Below, in pieces: positions 1 to 6,990 of a stretch of DNA of 9,973 nt. Both the position numbers and the translations under genes were made by a program. Source of the stretch: Planctomycetota bacterium (GTDB lineage: Bacteria; Planctomycetota; Phycisphaerae; WQYP01; JAJZKY01); contig JAJZKY010000128.1 in the NCBI GenBank assembly GCA_021803885.1, positions 1 to 9,973 on the forward strand, given 5' to 3'. Position 1 is the first letter of the stretch. The number at the start of each line of letters is the position of its first letter. A model generated the notes under the pieces. The model did no database searches and had not been told where the DNA came from. It saw only the letters and a program-made list of their open reading frames with translations.

Positions 1-263
1 ACCCAGTGGAGTTTGTTTTCGATGCCCCAGTGTTGACGGATGGCGGTGTTCAGTTGGGTGGCGCCGGGCTTGAGACTGGAGATGTCGTAACCGGTTTCAT
101 GCCCGGTCTTGCCGGTCGCCTTGTGGTGGTGCTCGGCCTCATGCTTGCGGACTGCGGCATCAAAATCGGCACGCGGAATCAGCTTCAGAACTTGAGAGAA
201 AATGCTGGATACTGTCGACAAGGCTGCGTCCTCCTCTGACGGCGAGTTCTCATCAAACCCAAC
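1..263 (-). pseudogene. Chimeric transposase remnant, IS4-type N-terminus joined to ISAs1-type C-terminus (partial)
   Basis: This is an open frame on the minus strand running off the left edge; the stop preceding it lies at 264-266. The N-terminal part, containing SSIFSQVLKLIPRADF and AAVRKHEAEHH, resembles the N-terminal domain (DUF4372) of IS4-family transposases. The IS4 text then stops and the frame continues, without a shift, into GYDISSLKP and AIRQHWGIENKLHW, the signature that precedes the last catalytic segment in ISAs1-family transposases. The apparent junction is near 111-130. No ATG lies in frame; TTG at 219-221 is the likeliest original start. The DDE catalytic domains of both parents are missing between the two pieces, so this cannot be an active transposase. 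I read it as a deletion or recombination scar between two elements. The alternative, one element family that naturally carries both segments, cannot be excluded without the sequence to the left. Confidence 0.7.
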
Positions 264-265
264 CT

Positions 266-535
266 ATCAGAACCACGCAGCCTTGCCCTTCAATTCACTT
301 ACCCAGGCAAAACTCCGGTTTTGGACAAGAGTGACGCGCTTTCAATCAGTCGGAAAGGTTATGAGTTATTGCGGATTGTGCAGCGCGGAGCGACCCTTTG
401 CGACGATGACTGGCACAGTTATCTCTGCACCTCGGCCAGCAAATTCGCGCTGGGGAATTCAAGCGGACCCGCAAATATCTTTCCGCGCTGACGCCTGCTC
501 GTGAGCTATAGCATCCGGCTTTCCTCCCGCAGTGA
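266..535. other. Interval without a recognisable gene
   Basis: This stretch lies between the transposase remnant and the LysR remnant. The first 50 or so bases probably belong to the end of the IS4-type element, because they sit just upstream of its likely start, but I could not define a terminal repeat. The open frames here show no recognisable domain and no ribosome binding site. Confidence 0.4.
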
Positions 536-676
536 ATCTACGCTGAGGAAAGACCTCTCACGATTGCACGGCGAGGCGTCAGAAAGATCCCGGTCGGCAA
601 ACAAGCCATTGAAATAATGTTTGTGCTAGCTCTGGCTTTGGATAGAAAGGCATCCCTTAATCAGGAATCCCGGTGA
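536..676 (+). pseudogene. C-terminal remnant of a LysR-type regulator
   Basis: This is a 46-codon open stretch ending at TGA 674-676, with an in-frame stop just upstream at 533-535. Its product, including RPLTIARRG, IPVGKQAIEIM and LALDRKASLN, lines up with the C-terminus of the intact LysR-type protein at 7896-8834, which has ISPTAKRFIDL and SMALNEKASLN at the same places; the remnant is about six codons shorter in between. From base 635 onward the DNA aligns without gaps to the minus strand of 7934-7813. The intact gene's stop (TGA) corresponds to CGG here, so the remnant reads one codon further to the second TGA of the tandem TGATGA seen in the intact copy. Nothing convincing of the DNA-binding half or the rest of the effector domain is seen upstream. 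It lies on the same strand as the dehydrogenase gene, so it may be what remains of a regulator that once preceded that operon. Confidence 0.55.
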
Positions 677-756
677 TCCAAAAATCAAATCACAGTGATC
701 AAAACAAAATAGTTCCTAAAAGATCATTCTTAGATCTATTGTATTCGAGAACGAAA
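635..756 (+). repeat. Diverged inverted repeat, left copy (LysR 3' end plus flank)
   Basis: These 122 bases align gaplessly with the reverse complement of 7813-7934; my hand count is about 92 identities (75%). The similarity covers the last codons of the LysR frame and continues about 80 bases beyond the stop, ending in the shared block TTCGAGAACGAAA. Two GTGATC motifs lie 22 bases apart at 673-678 and 695-700. Confidence 0.75.
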
Positions 757-1040
757 AGGACTGGCTTTGTCTCCGCCCGCACTTTATCGGGACCAACAGA
801 ACTCTCAAACAGACCAGGAGGTTTCCACCTGAGTGCCTGAAGAGCGGAGTACGCCCCGGAGGGAGTTGAAAGCTTCTGCACGGCGGTTGGGTTGATGTTA
901 CTACGCCGCCGTATGACAGGTGATCACAGGCGGGTTGAGGGTTGGTTCCAGAGCCCAGTGCTGGACTAATGAAAGACAAGAGTACGATCCACCTGGCGTG
1001 GGTTTACCCAGAGCATTAACGGATTTCTTTAGGGCGGCAT
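757..1040. other. Interval without a recognisable gene
   Basis: No frame on either strand gives a recognisable domain. The longest minus-strand frame (716-979) overlaps the inverted repeat, lacks a ribosome binding site and has a low-complexity, non-protein-like composition. A tiny ATG-initiated frame of 16 codons (about 969-1019) shows no supporting evidence. Confidence 0.35.
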
Positions 1041-1134
1041 TCCTGGGTACTCGGGTCCATCGTGCCTGCGGTTGCCCGAGATGAAGATTAGCAACGAAGG
1101 CAGCTTGCCTTCAGGTAGCACAACGTACTCCGGG
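1041..1134 (+). ncRNA. Candidate branched RNA structure upstream of the dehydrogenase operon
   Basis: Three pairings nest into a three-way junction by eye. An outer stem pairs 1042-1050 with 1125-1133, with one mismatch and one G-U pair. Hairpin 1 pairs CTCGGG at 1050-1055 with CCCGAG at 1075-1080 (base 1050 can belong to only one of these two stems). Hairpin 2 pairs GAAGGCA at 1096-1102 with TGCCTTC at 1106-1112 across a 3-base loop. A further stem follows at 1152-1167. The structure ends about 220 bases before the GTG start of the dehydrogenase, so it could be a leader RNA or a decayed mobile-element end. It matches no riboswitch class I can recall. No folding energy was computed. Confidence 0.3.
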
Positions 1135-1151
1135 CCGCGTTAGCGACCCCG

Positions 1152-1167
1152 CTCAAGTCGCCTTGAG
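1152..1167 (+). other. Small hairpin upstream of the dehydrogenase
   Basis: CTCAAG at 1152-1157 pairs perfectly with CTTGAG at 1162-1167 around a TCGC tetraloop. It has no T-run behind it, so it is not a standard terminator. It may be part of the same leader as the structure at 1041-1134. Confidence 0.3.
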
Positions 1168-1344
1168 TAAGTCACGCCACAAGCCCTCTGAATATGCCAG
1201 AGGATACATGTGAAGTTGGCTTGGAAGTCTTCATCGTGAATTGGATCAGTGGGACGAGAACAGGATCTCGTATCCAAGGCTTGGAGATTTGCGGGAATTC
1301 TCATAGCCCCTCGAACATAATTCCGCCATTACCATGGCGTCAAC

Positions 1345-1348
1345 GGAG
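1345..1348 (+). promoter_or_regulatory. Ribosome binding site that fixes the GTG start of the dehydrogenase
   Basis: GGAG lies 7 bases before GTG at 1356. This favours the GTG start over the ATG at 1194, which would add 54 residues unlike any dehydrogenase N-terminus. Confidence 0.75.
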
Positions 1349-1355
1349 ATGCAAG

Positions 1356-2141
1356 GTGGACTTAGGATTACGGGGCAAAACGGCGCTCGTATTGGCTGGC
1401 GGAGGCGGATTAGGACGGGCTATTGCAAGGGCTCTTGCCGCCGAAGGAGCGCATATTGCTGTGGCAGGTCGGCATTCAGTTTCCGTCGACACGACCATTG
1501 CCGCACTTGCAGGGACAGGTGGCAACAGCCTGGGCTTGGTGTGGGACCTCGCCGATTTATCGGCGATCAACGCAAACATTGCGCGCATCGAAAGGGAGCT
1601 GGGAGCGGTCGACATTCTTGTCAATAACACCGGCGGACCTCCTCCTACCACGGCCGCCGGCCAGGATTCAGCGCTTTGGTCAAAGTACTTTGAGGCCATG
1701 GTGCTCTCTGTCATTGCCACTACAGACCGTGTCTTGCCTGGTATGCGGCAGAGGCGCTGGGGTCGCATTATTACAAGTACTTCGTCCGGCATGGTGGCGC
1801 CCATTCCAAACCTTGGGCTCTCCAATGCACTCCGCATGTCGCTTGCTGGTTGGTCAAAAACGCTCGCGCGCGAAGTGGCACGCGATGGCATTACTGTCAA
1901 CGTAATTGTTCCGGGACGTATCGCCACGGATCGCCTTAGATTTCTCGATGCGGAACGCGCCAAACGCGAAGGGCGCGCGGTTGAGGATGTTATGGCCGAG
2001 GGACAAGCAAGCATTCCTATGGGCCGTTACGGCAAACCGGAGGAGTACGGCGACGTAGTCACATTTATTGCAGGTGAGCGCGCAGCATACATAACAGGCT
2101 CTGTCATTCGCGTTGACGGTGGCATGATTCCAAGCGTTTAG
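1356..2141 (+). CDS. Divergent SDR-family oxidoreductase (FabG-like, atypical active site)
   Basis: This encodes a 261-residue cytoplasmic Rossmann-fold protein of the short-chain dehydrogenase/reductase family, the usual length for the family. The N-terminus GKTALVLAGGGGLGRAIA (residues 7-24) is the nucleotide-binding loop, but the first Gly of TGxxxGxG is Ala14. NNTGG (90-94) matches the NNAG structural motif. STSSG (141-145) holds the usual catalytic serine. The canonical YxxxK is replaced: aligned back from GWSKTLARE, Tyr falls on Ser156 and Lys on Arg160. VPGRIATDR and the C-terminal TGSVIRVDGG are otherwise typical. This pattern fits the FabG-like subgroup described in CDD as lacking perfect cofactor and catalytic motifs (BKR_like_SDR_like). 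Whether it oxidises, reduces or does other chemistry is unknown. It is the first gene of a probable operon, 53 bases before the RraA-like gene. Substrate unknown. Confidence 0.9.
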   Translation: MDLGLRGKTALVLAGGGGLGRAIARALAAEGAHIAVAGRHSVSVDTTIAALAGTGGNSLGLVWDLADLSAINANIARIERELGAVDILVNNTGGPPPTTAAGQDSALWSKYFEAMVLSVIATTDRVLPGMRQRRWGRIITSTSSGMVAPIPNLGLSNALRMSLAGWSKTLAREVARDGITVNVIVPGRIATDRLRFLDAERAKREGRAVEDVMAEGQASIPMGRYGKPEEYGDVVTFIAGERAAYITGSVIRVDGGMIPSV

Positions 2142-2179
2142 CAGCAAGCATTTTGAATCCGCATACCCCCGGGAGGCAT

Positions 2180-2185
2180 GGAGGT
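2180..2185 (+). promoter_or_regulatory. Ribosome binding site of the RraA-like gene
   Basis: GGAGGT lies 9 bases before the ATG at 2195. It follows closely on the end of the dehydrogenase gene and supports translation of a shared transcript. Confidence 0.7.
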
Positions 2186-2194
2186 AGAAATTAG

Positions 2195-2908
2195 ATGGTG
2201 CTGGACAAGAAGACGATTGAGATCCTTAGAGGTATCTCTACAGCAACGCTGACAACTGTGCTGCTCAAAAAAGGCATGCATAATCTTTGGTTGCGAGGTT
2301 CAAAACCCCTCCGTACTGGCCAGGAGCGCATCGCAGGCCCTGCCTTTACGTTGCGCTTTATTCCCGCACGTGAGGACCTCGCGACGCCGGAGTCGTGGGG
2401 CTCACCCATCTCGACACGGGCTGCCATTGAGGCAATGCCTGAGGGCTGCATCGTGGTTGTGGATGCCATGGGGATCAGCCATGCGGGCATCTTTGGCGAC
2501 ATTCTCTGTCATCGCATGAAGGTCCGGGGAGTTACGGGCCTTATCACGGACGGCGCTGTGCGAGACGCCGCAGGAGTGATCGCGACAGGTTTGCCCGTAT
2601 GGTGCAACGGCGCAGCGGCCCCGCCTTCCATTGCCGGACTTACCTTTGTCGGCTGGCAGGAACCCATCGGTTGTGGAGGCGTCGCGGTGTTCCCCGGCGA
2701 TGCAGTCATTGCGGACGAGGATGGCGCAGTCGTAATTCCGAGTGCACTGCTTGATGAAGTTGTGTCCACTGCCGTCGAGCAGGAGAAATTTGAGGCCTGG
2801 GTTATCGATGAGATCCGGTCTGGCGCTCTATTGCCGGGACTGTATCCTCCAGACGCTGCAACCATGGCACGCTACGATTTGTTCAAAGCCTCGCAAATCG
2901 AGGAGTAG
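2195..2908 (+). CDS. RraA-like / HMG-aldolase-like protein
   Basis: This encodes a 237-residue protein of the RraA-like family (PF03737), which includes 4-hydroxy-4-methyl-2-oxoglutarate/4-carboxy-4-hydroxy-2-oxoadipate aldolases and the RNase E inhibitor RraA. The core signature is visible: GDILCHRMKVRG (101-112) followed by ITDGAVRD (117-124), whose Arg-Asp pair (123-124) is associated with substrate and divalent-metal binding in the aldolases, then LPVWCNG. Another conserved block, GVAVFPGDAVIADEDGAVV, lies further on. The protein is longer than classical RraA (about 160 residues), with extensions at both ends and an insert around 57-80, as in the long RraA-like proteins often linked to catabolic operons. 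A role as a divalent-metal-dependent lyase or decarboxylase acting on an oxo-acid is more likely here than RNase regulation. This is inferred from its placement between a dehydrogenase and a transporter. It is co-oriented with both. Confidence 0.88.
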   Translation: MVLDKKTIEILRGISTATLTTVLLKKGMHNLWLRGSKPLRTGQERIAGPAFTLRFIPAREDLATPESWGSPISTRAAIEAMPEGCIVVVDAMGISHAGIFGDILCHRMKVRGVTGLITDGAVRDAAGVIATGLPVWCNGAAAPPSIAGLTFVGWQEPIGCGGVAVFPGDAVIADEDGAVVIPSALLDEVVSTAVEQEKFEAWVIDEIRSGALLPGLYPPDAATMARYDLFKASQIEE

Positions 2909-3021
2909 GCGCGCGCAACGACAGTCAGTGAGCTGCGTCAGATGACCGTTCGCGACTAAAAGATCGTGTGGCTCTTTAGGATTCCTGGTGTATGCGGGGC
3001 GCAAAGAATGAGACTGCTGCC

Positions 3022-3053
3022 CTGCCCAAAAGAAGAATGAACGCTGCCCAAAA
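3022..3053 (+). repeat. Paired 10-bp direct repeats upstream of the receptor gene
   Basis: CTGCCCAAAA occurs at 3022-3031 and again at 3044-3053, a 22-base period or about two helical turns. It sits 27-58 bases before the receptor start, inside the 171-base gap after the RraA-like gene, where a receptor-specific promoter or a regulatory site could lie. No protein is assigned to it. Confidence 0.35.
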
Positions 3054-3079
3054 TCGATTCACTGCGAGGTTTCTGCATA

Positions 3080-6000
3080 ATGACTCGAAAACTTAGACGA
3101 TTCATCATCTGCTGCGGGGCGTGCATAGCGATTGCACTTCTTCTCGTCAGCACACCCAGCCTGTATGCCCAGGTTTCAGGTGGAACCATTGAAGGACTGG
3201 TAACCGATCCCACTGGCGCAGTGATTCCCGGCGCTACGGTTATCATCCGCAACCAGGCAACAAATGTCAGCCACACCATAACAACGAACAGCGTAGGACG
3301 TTACAGCGTGCCCAGTCTGCTTCCGGGCATGTATACGGTCACCGTATCGGCAGCCGGGTTTCGTACGCAGGCCCACACAAACATGCAATTGACCGTCGGC
3401 GCGGTGAGGGCGATGGATTTTAAGTTGACCATCGGCACCGCGACGGAGAAGGTGCAGGTCAGTACGACGGCATCCAGGGTACAAACTACCTCCAACGTGA
3501 TCAGCGGCGTGGTTGGCAAGACGCGCATTACGCAGTTGCCCCTGAATGGCCGCGACTGGACGCAGTTAGCCACCCTGCAGCCTGGGGTATTTGCCCTGAA
3601 CGCGGGCGAGAAGAACGTTGGTGGTAGAGTCCAGACGGGATCCGGCCAGCAGATGACGATCAACGGCGGCCGGCCCTGGGAGAATGACTACCGCCTCGAC
3701 GGCATCAGCATCAATGACTATGCCAACGGCGCGCCAGGCAGCGCCCTCGGCGTCAACCTGGGCGTCGATGCCATCCAGGAGTTTTCGGTTGTTACCAGTA
3801 ACTATCCGGCGCAATACGGAAGGTCTTCCGGCGGCATCATCAATGCTGTTACCAAGTCCGGAACCAACCAGTTGCACGGCGATGTCTATGAGTTCATCAG
3901 AAACAGCGCGGTGGATGCGCGCAACTATTTCAATCCTGGCGCCATTCCACCCTTCAAGCGCAATCAGTACGGCGAGTCGCTGGGCGGGCCAATCCGGAAG
4001 AACAAGGACTTCTTCTTTGAGGATATTGAAGGAGTTCGTCAGAATGAAGGCCTGAGCGTCATCTCCGAGGTTCCCACTGCTGCCACGCGCGCCGGGCATC
4101 TTCCGGGAGGCGTAAATGTTACCGTGGATCCCACGGTTCTGAAATTCATTAACGCCTTCTACCCGCTGCCGAACGGCCTGATCTCATCCAATGGGGAAAC
4201 TGGAGAATTTGTCTTCAATGGCCCATTCATTGAGTCCGAGAGTTTCGAGACAGGAAAGTTCAATCAGCAGCTAAGCAATAGGGATTCTTTGGATGAAACC
4301 TTCCTCAACGATACCAGCCAGGGATCGCAGCCCGATGAGATGAATAACAAGAACAAGCTATTTAGCCTGGACCGGCAGATAGCGACGATCGAAGAAGACC
4401 ACACCTTCTCCTCGAACTTTGTGAATACGGCACACGCTGGCTATGTTCGCGTATACGCCCAGTCGGGCAATGCAAATCCAATCAACCCACTCGCAGCAAG
4501 CCCCGCGTTTGGTTCGATCCCGGGAGGAGATGCGCCTTCGGTGGGCGTTCCCGGTCTGGTCAAATTCAGCGGCGGTATTACCGCCGTGATCTTGCACGAG
4601 TATTGGTGGGACGATTTGCAGTTTAACGACGATGCTTTCTATAACATTGGCAATCACTCCCTCCACTTCGGCATGTACTACGAGCACATCAATGACAACG
4701 AATTTTCGGTGGCGACGCGGGCCGGCACGTGGCAATTCGGCAGCATTTCAAATTTCCTGACGAATCAGCCGCTCTCTTTCGAATCCGTCCTGCCCGGAAA
4801 TTTGTCGGTTCGCGGCATTCGGCAGAATATCTTCGCCTCGTACTTTGAAGACGATTGGCACGCGCGCCGGAACCTGGTGTTGAACCTTGGCGTCCGCTAC
4901 GAAATGTCGTCGGTTCCGACCGAGGAACACAACCACCTGGCAAACCTGCCAACCATGTCATCCGCCGTCGAAACTCTTGGAAGCCCGCTCTTCCGCAACC
5001 CAACCAAGATGAACTTCGACCCGCGTGTCGGATTTGCCTGGGATCCCAGAAACAATGGCAGAACAGCGGTTCGCGGCGGCTTTGGCATATTCGACGTGTT
5101 ACCGCTGCCTTATGAAATGGAGCTGGAAAACGAGTTCAGCTACCCATACTTCATACAGGGCACAGACACCAACATGCCGGCCGGCTCCTTCGGCGGAGAA
5201 ACAGGCTACAACCTGATCCTGCATTCCGCGGTGTCGAAGCGCGGCGGCTTTATTCAGCACCATCCCAAGCTGAATTACGTGGAACACTGGAATTTGAATA
5301 TCCAGCAACAGCTTACCAATAACCTCAGCCTGATGGTCGCCTACGTGGGATCGCACAGCCTGCACATTGTGACGCCCTCCGACGACGGAAACATGACTGT
5401 GCCGACGCTGACCTCGACAGGCCTCTACTGGCCACAAGTGTTCGGCTCGCCGCGCATCAACCCGAACTACGGACGCATCTCCGCGGTTCACTGGACCGGT
5501 ACCGCCTATTACGACGCGCTGGAAACGAGACTGACTGAGAACATGACCCACGGTGTGCAGTTGCAGGCCTCGTACACCTGGGGCAAGAGCATGGATACCA
5601 CTTCAACCTCAGTAGGAACCGACGCATTCAGAAACTCACTCAAGAACCCGCAATGGTTTTACCCGCGGCTCAATTACGGTCCTTCCGACTTCGACATTCG
5701 TCAGAACCTGATGATCAACTCGGTGTGGGCCATCGGCGGACCGTTTGAGTCCGGGATGAATGGTGGCATAAAGGGCTTCTTCAAGAAGGGCTGGCAAGTC
5801 GGCAACATTATGCAGATTGCTTCCGGCAACCCGTTCAACGTGATTCTCGGCGGCGACCCGAACGGCCAGCTTTCGTCTGTCAACCAGGAACTGCCCAACC
5901 GGAACTTTAATGTTCCGGGCTGCCAGGGCTCCCTGATCAACCCGCGCAATCCAGTACACTTCGTGAAGACCCAGTGCTTCTCGTTCCCGAATCCAGTCAA

Positions 6001-6274
6001 CAAAATGGGCGACATCGGCCGTAACGCGGTTCAAGGCCCCGGGCAATTCTTCTGGAGTGCTTCCGTGGACAAGATGACTGCTCTCACCGAAAGGCTCAGA
6101 ATGCAGGTCCGGGTTGAAGCATTCAACCTGCCCAACCACACCAACTTCACTTGGCCGATTCCGAATAACATCGCCTTCTCACAGACCGGTCAGCAGGTCG
6201 GAGCTCTCGGACGAGTCGTAAAAACAGCCACTTCAAACCGCGAGCTACAGGGCGCCGTCAAGCTCTTCTTCTAA
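3080..6274 (+). CDS. TonB-dependent receptor, Oar-like, with carboxypeptidase-regulatory domain
   Basis: This encodes a 1064-residue outer-membrane protein. A signal peptide (basic MTRKLRR, then a hydrophobic stretch, probable cleavage after SLYA near residue 30) leads into a carboxypeptidase-regulatory-like domain at about 35-115 (GTIEGLVTDPTGAVIPGATV ... NSVGRYSVPSLLPGMYTV). A plug domain follows at about 130-255, with the motifs QLPLNGRDWTQLA, YRLDGISINDY and YGRSSGGIINAVTKSGTN. The remainder is a beta-barrel, with segments such as FEDDWHARRNLVLNLGVRYE and a C-terminus ending in Phe-Phe, as expected for barrel assembly. A cysteine pair in a late loop (PGCQG ... TQCFSFP) recurs in acidobacterial homologues. 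No canonical TonB box was identified. ATG 3080 has GAGG ten bases upstream. Such receptors are thought to import large or scarce ligands such as glycans or siderophores; the ligand here is unknown, though the upstream genes suggest a catabolic substrate. Length and domains look complete. Confidence 0.93.
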   Translation: MTRKLRRFIICCGACIAIALLLVSTPSLYAQVSGGTIEGLVTDPTGAVIPGATVIIRNQATNVSHTITTNSVGRYSVPSLLPGMYTVTVSAAGFRTQAHTNMQLTVGAVRAMDFKLTIGTATEKVQVSTTASRVQTTSNVISGVVGKTRITQLPLNGRDWTQLATLQPGVFALNAGEKNVGGRVQTGSGQQMTINGGRPWENDYRLDGISINDYANGAPGSALGVNLGVDAIQEFSVVTSNYPAQYGRSSGGIINAVTKSGTNQLHGDVYEFIRNSAVDARNYFNPGAIPPFKRNQYGESLGGPIRKNKDFFFEDIEGVRQNEGLSVISEVPTAATRAGHLPGGVNVTVDPTVLKFINAFYPLPNGLISSNGETGEFVFNGPFIESESFETGKFNQQLSNRDSLDETFLNDTSQGSQPDEMNNKNKLFSLDRQIATIEEDHTFSSNFVNTAHAGYVRVYAQSGNANPINPLAASPAFGSIPGGDAPSVGVPGLVKFSGGITAVILHEYWWDDLQFNDDAFYNIGNHSLHFGMYYEHINDNEFSVATRAGTWQFGSISNFLTNQPLSFESVLPGNLSVRGIRQNIFASYFEDDWHARRNLVLNLGVRYEMSSVPTEEHNHLANLPTMSSAVETLGSPLFRNPTKMNFDPRVGFAWDPRNNGRTAVRGGFGIFDVLPLPYEMELENEFSYPYFIQGTDTNMPAGSFGGETGYNLILHSAVSKRGGFIQHHPKLNYVEHWNLNIQQQLTNNLSLMVAYVGSHSLHIVTPSDDGNMTVPTLTSTGLYWPQVFGSPRINPNYGRISAVHWTGTAYYDALETRLTENMTHGVQLQASYTWGKSMDTTSTSVGTDAFRNSLKNPQWFYPRLNYGPSDFDIRQNLMINSVWAIGGPFESGMNGGIKGFFKKGWQVGNIMQIASGNPFNVILGGDPNGQLSSVNQELPNRNFNVPGCQGSLINPRNPVHFVKTQCFSFPNPVNKMGDIGRNAVQGPGQFFWSASVDKMTALTERLRMQVRVEAFNLPNHTNFTWPIPNNIAFSQTGQQVGALGRVVKTATSNRELQGAVKLFF

Positions 6275-6299
6275 CAAGCGCCCTGCAAGCCGCAAGTAA

Positions 6300-6338
6300 A
6301 TGTGCCGGAAGGATCGAAAATCGATCCTTCCGGCACAT
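6300..6338 (+). terminator. Perfect 18-bp hairpin behind the receptor gene
   Basis: Bases 6300-6317 pair without mismatch with 6321-6338 across an AAA loop, 25 bases after the receptor stop. No T-tract follows on either strand, so it is not a textbook intrinsic terminator. It may act as an mRNA 3' stabiliser, as a Rho-assisted stop, or as a dyad of another kind. Confidence 0.65.
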
Positions 6339-6596
6339 GCTCTCTCAAGCAAGAGAAACCACATTTGCAACAAATGCATGATTCAGCCAGAGAGCTTCAA
6401 TGAAGCTTTCATTTACGGCTTGAACATCGATATTTTTTCTTGACTTTGCAGTTCCGCCTGATCACTGGGGACACTGTCCTACCCGTTGGCCGGATAGCTG
6501 AGCCGGTTTCGGAAATTCGGACAGCGGGATCTGAACTGGACCCCGGAATTGAGACAGGCGAATAAGAATGACCGCATCATCAGCCAGACGCGAACA
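6339..6596. other. Interval without a recognised gene, probable IS debris
   Basis: An AT-rich stretch with small dyads (for example CATTTG/CAAATG at 6363-6377) is followed from about 6455 by GC-richer sequence. In the latter, GGACACTGTCC at about 6468-6478 and the text to 6596 resemble the non-coding ends of insertion sequences. This segment abuts the truncation point of the IS66 tnpC remnant, so it probably replaced the missing 3' part and outer end of that element. No terminal repeat could be matched. Confidence 0.35.
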
Positions 6597-6960
6597 GCTT
6601 TTGCTGTGACGATATAGCTCAACAGGCCCGGACCGGCGAGGCCCTTGTCGATGGCGGTCTCCAGCTTGGCCGCGGTCTCGATGCGCGGGTTGCCGCCGTT
6701 GCTCTCGCATGCCGCGCAGGCGTACTTTTTGCGCACATGATGGATGCGCTCGAAGTGGCCCGGGAAATACTCGATTTGCCAGCCGCAGATTCTCCAGGTA
6801 CAGATCATCGGCGCGCTGCTGTTGCTCTCGAGCTTGCTGCGCTTGCGCGTCAGCTCGTTGTTTCTCCCCATCACGTTCGGCGAGCAATGCACGCACCACT
6901 GCTTTCAGCGCGTCGCTGTCGTCGGGTAACTCGACTAACTTGCCGGCAGGAGTCGCATAT
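6597..6960 (-). pseudogene. tnpC: IS66-family tnpC remnant (internal deletion, frameshift, truncation)
   Basis: The N-terminal segment reads LVELPDDSDALKAVVRALLAERD followed by a Gln/Ala-rich coiled coil ending in LYLENLRL, typical of the IS66 TnpC leader. It is joined near 6765-6780, with a change of frame, to IEYFPGHFERIHHVRKKYACAACES and GLAGPGLLSYIVTAK. That is the zinc-finger domain and the start of the region before the DDE core. In intact TnpC about 100 or more residues separate these parts, so there is an internal deletion. After IVTAK (near 6599) the usual continuation (YCDHLPLYRQ-like) is absent, and the entire DDE domain is lost. No start codon remains in the N-terminal frame. Inactive. 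Confidence 0.75.
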
Positions 6961-6990
6961 AAGTAGATACATAAATAGAGATAGAGTTAC

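Noticed and set aside
780..1180. Possible group II intron or known riboswitch
   Set aside because: No domain V signature, no reverse transcriptase, and no conserved riboswitch core could be recognised; only the unassigned fold is kept as a finding.
1194..1355. 54-residue N-terminal extension of the dehydrogenase from ATG 1194
   Set aside because: It has no dehydrogenase similarity, and a good GGAG site places the start at GTG 1356, giving a normal family length.
1340..2014. Long minus-strand frame opposite the dehydrogenase
   Set aside because: It is a shadow of the real gene, with no ribosome binding site or recognisable domain; its Ser/Arg/Pro/Ala-rich composition is typical of antisense reading.
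3566..4099. Minus-strand open frames inside the receptor gene
   Set aside because: The receptor reading is complete and domain-rich; the antisense frames have no family features.
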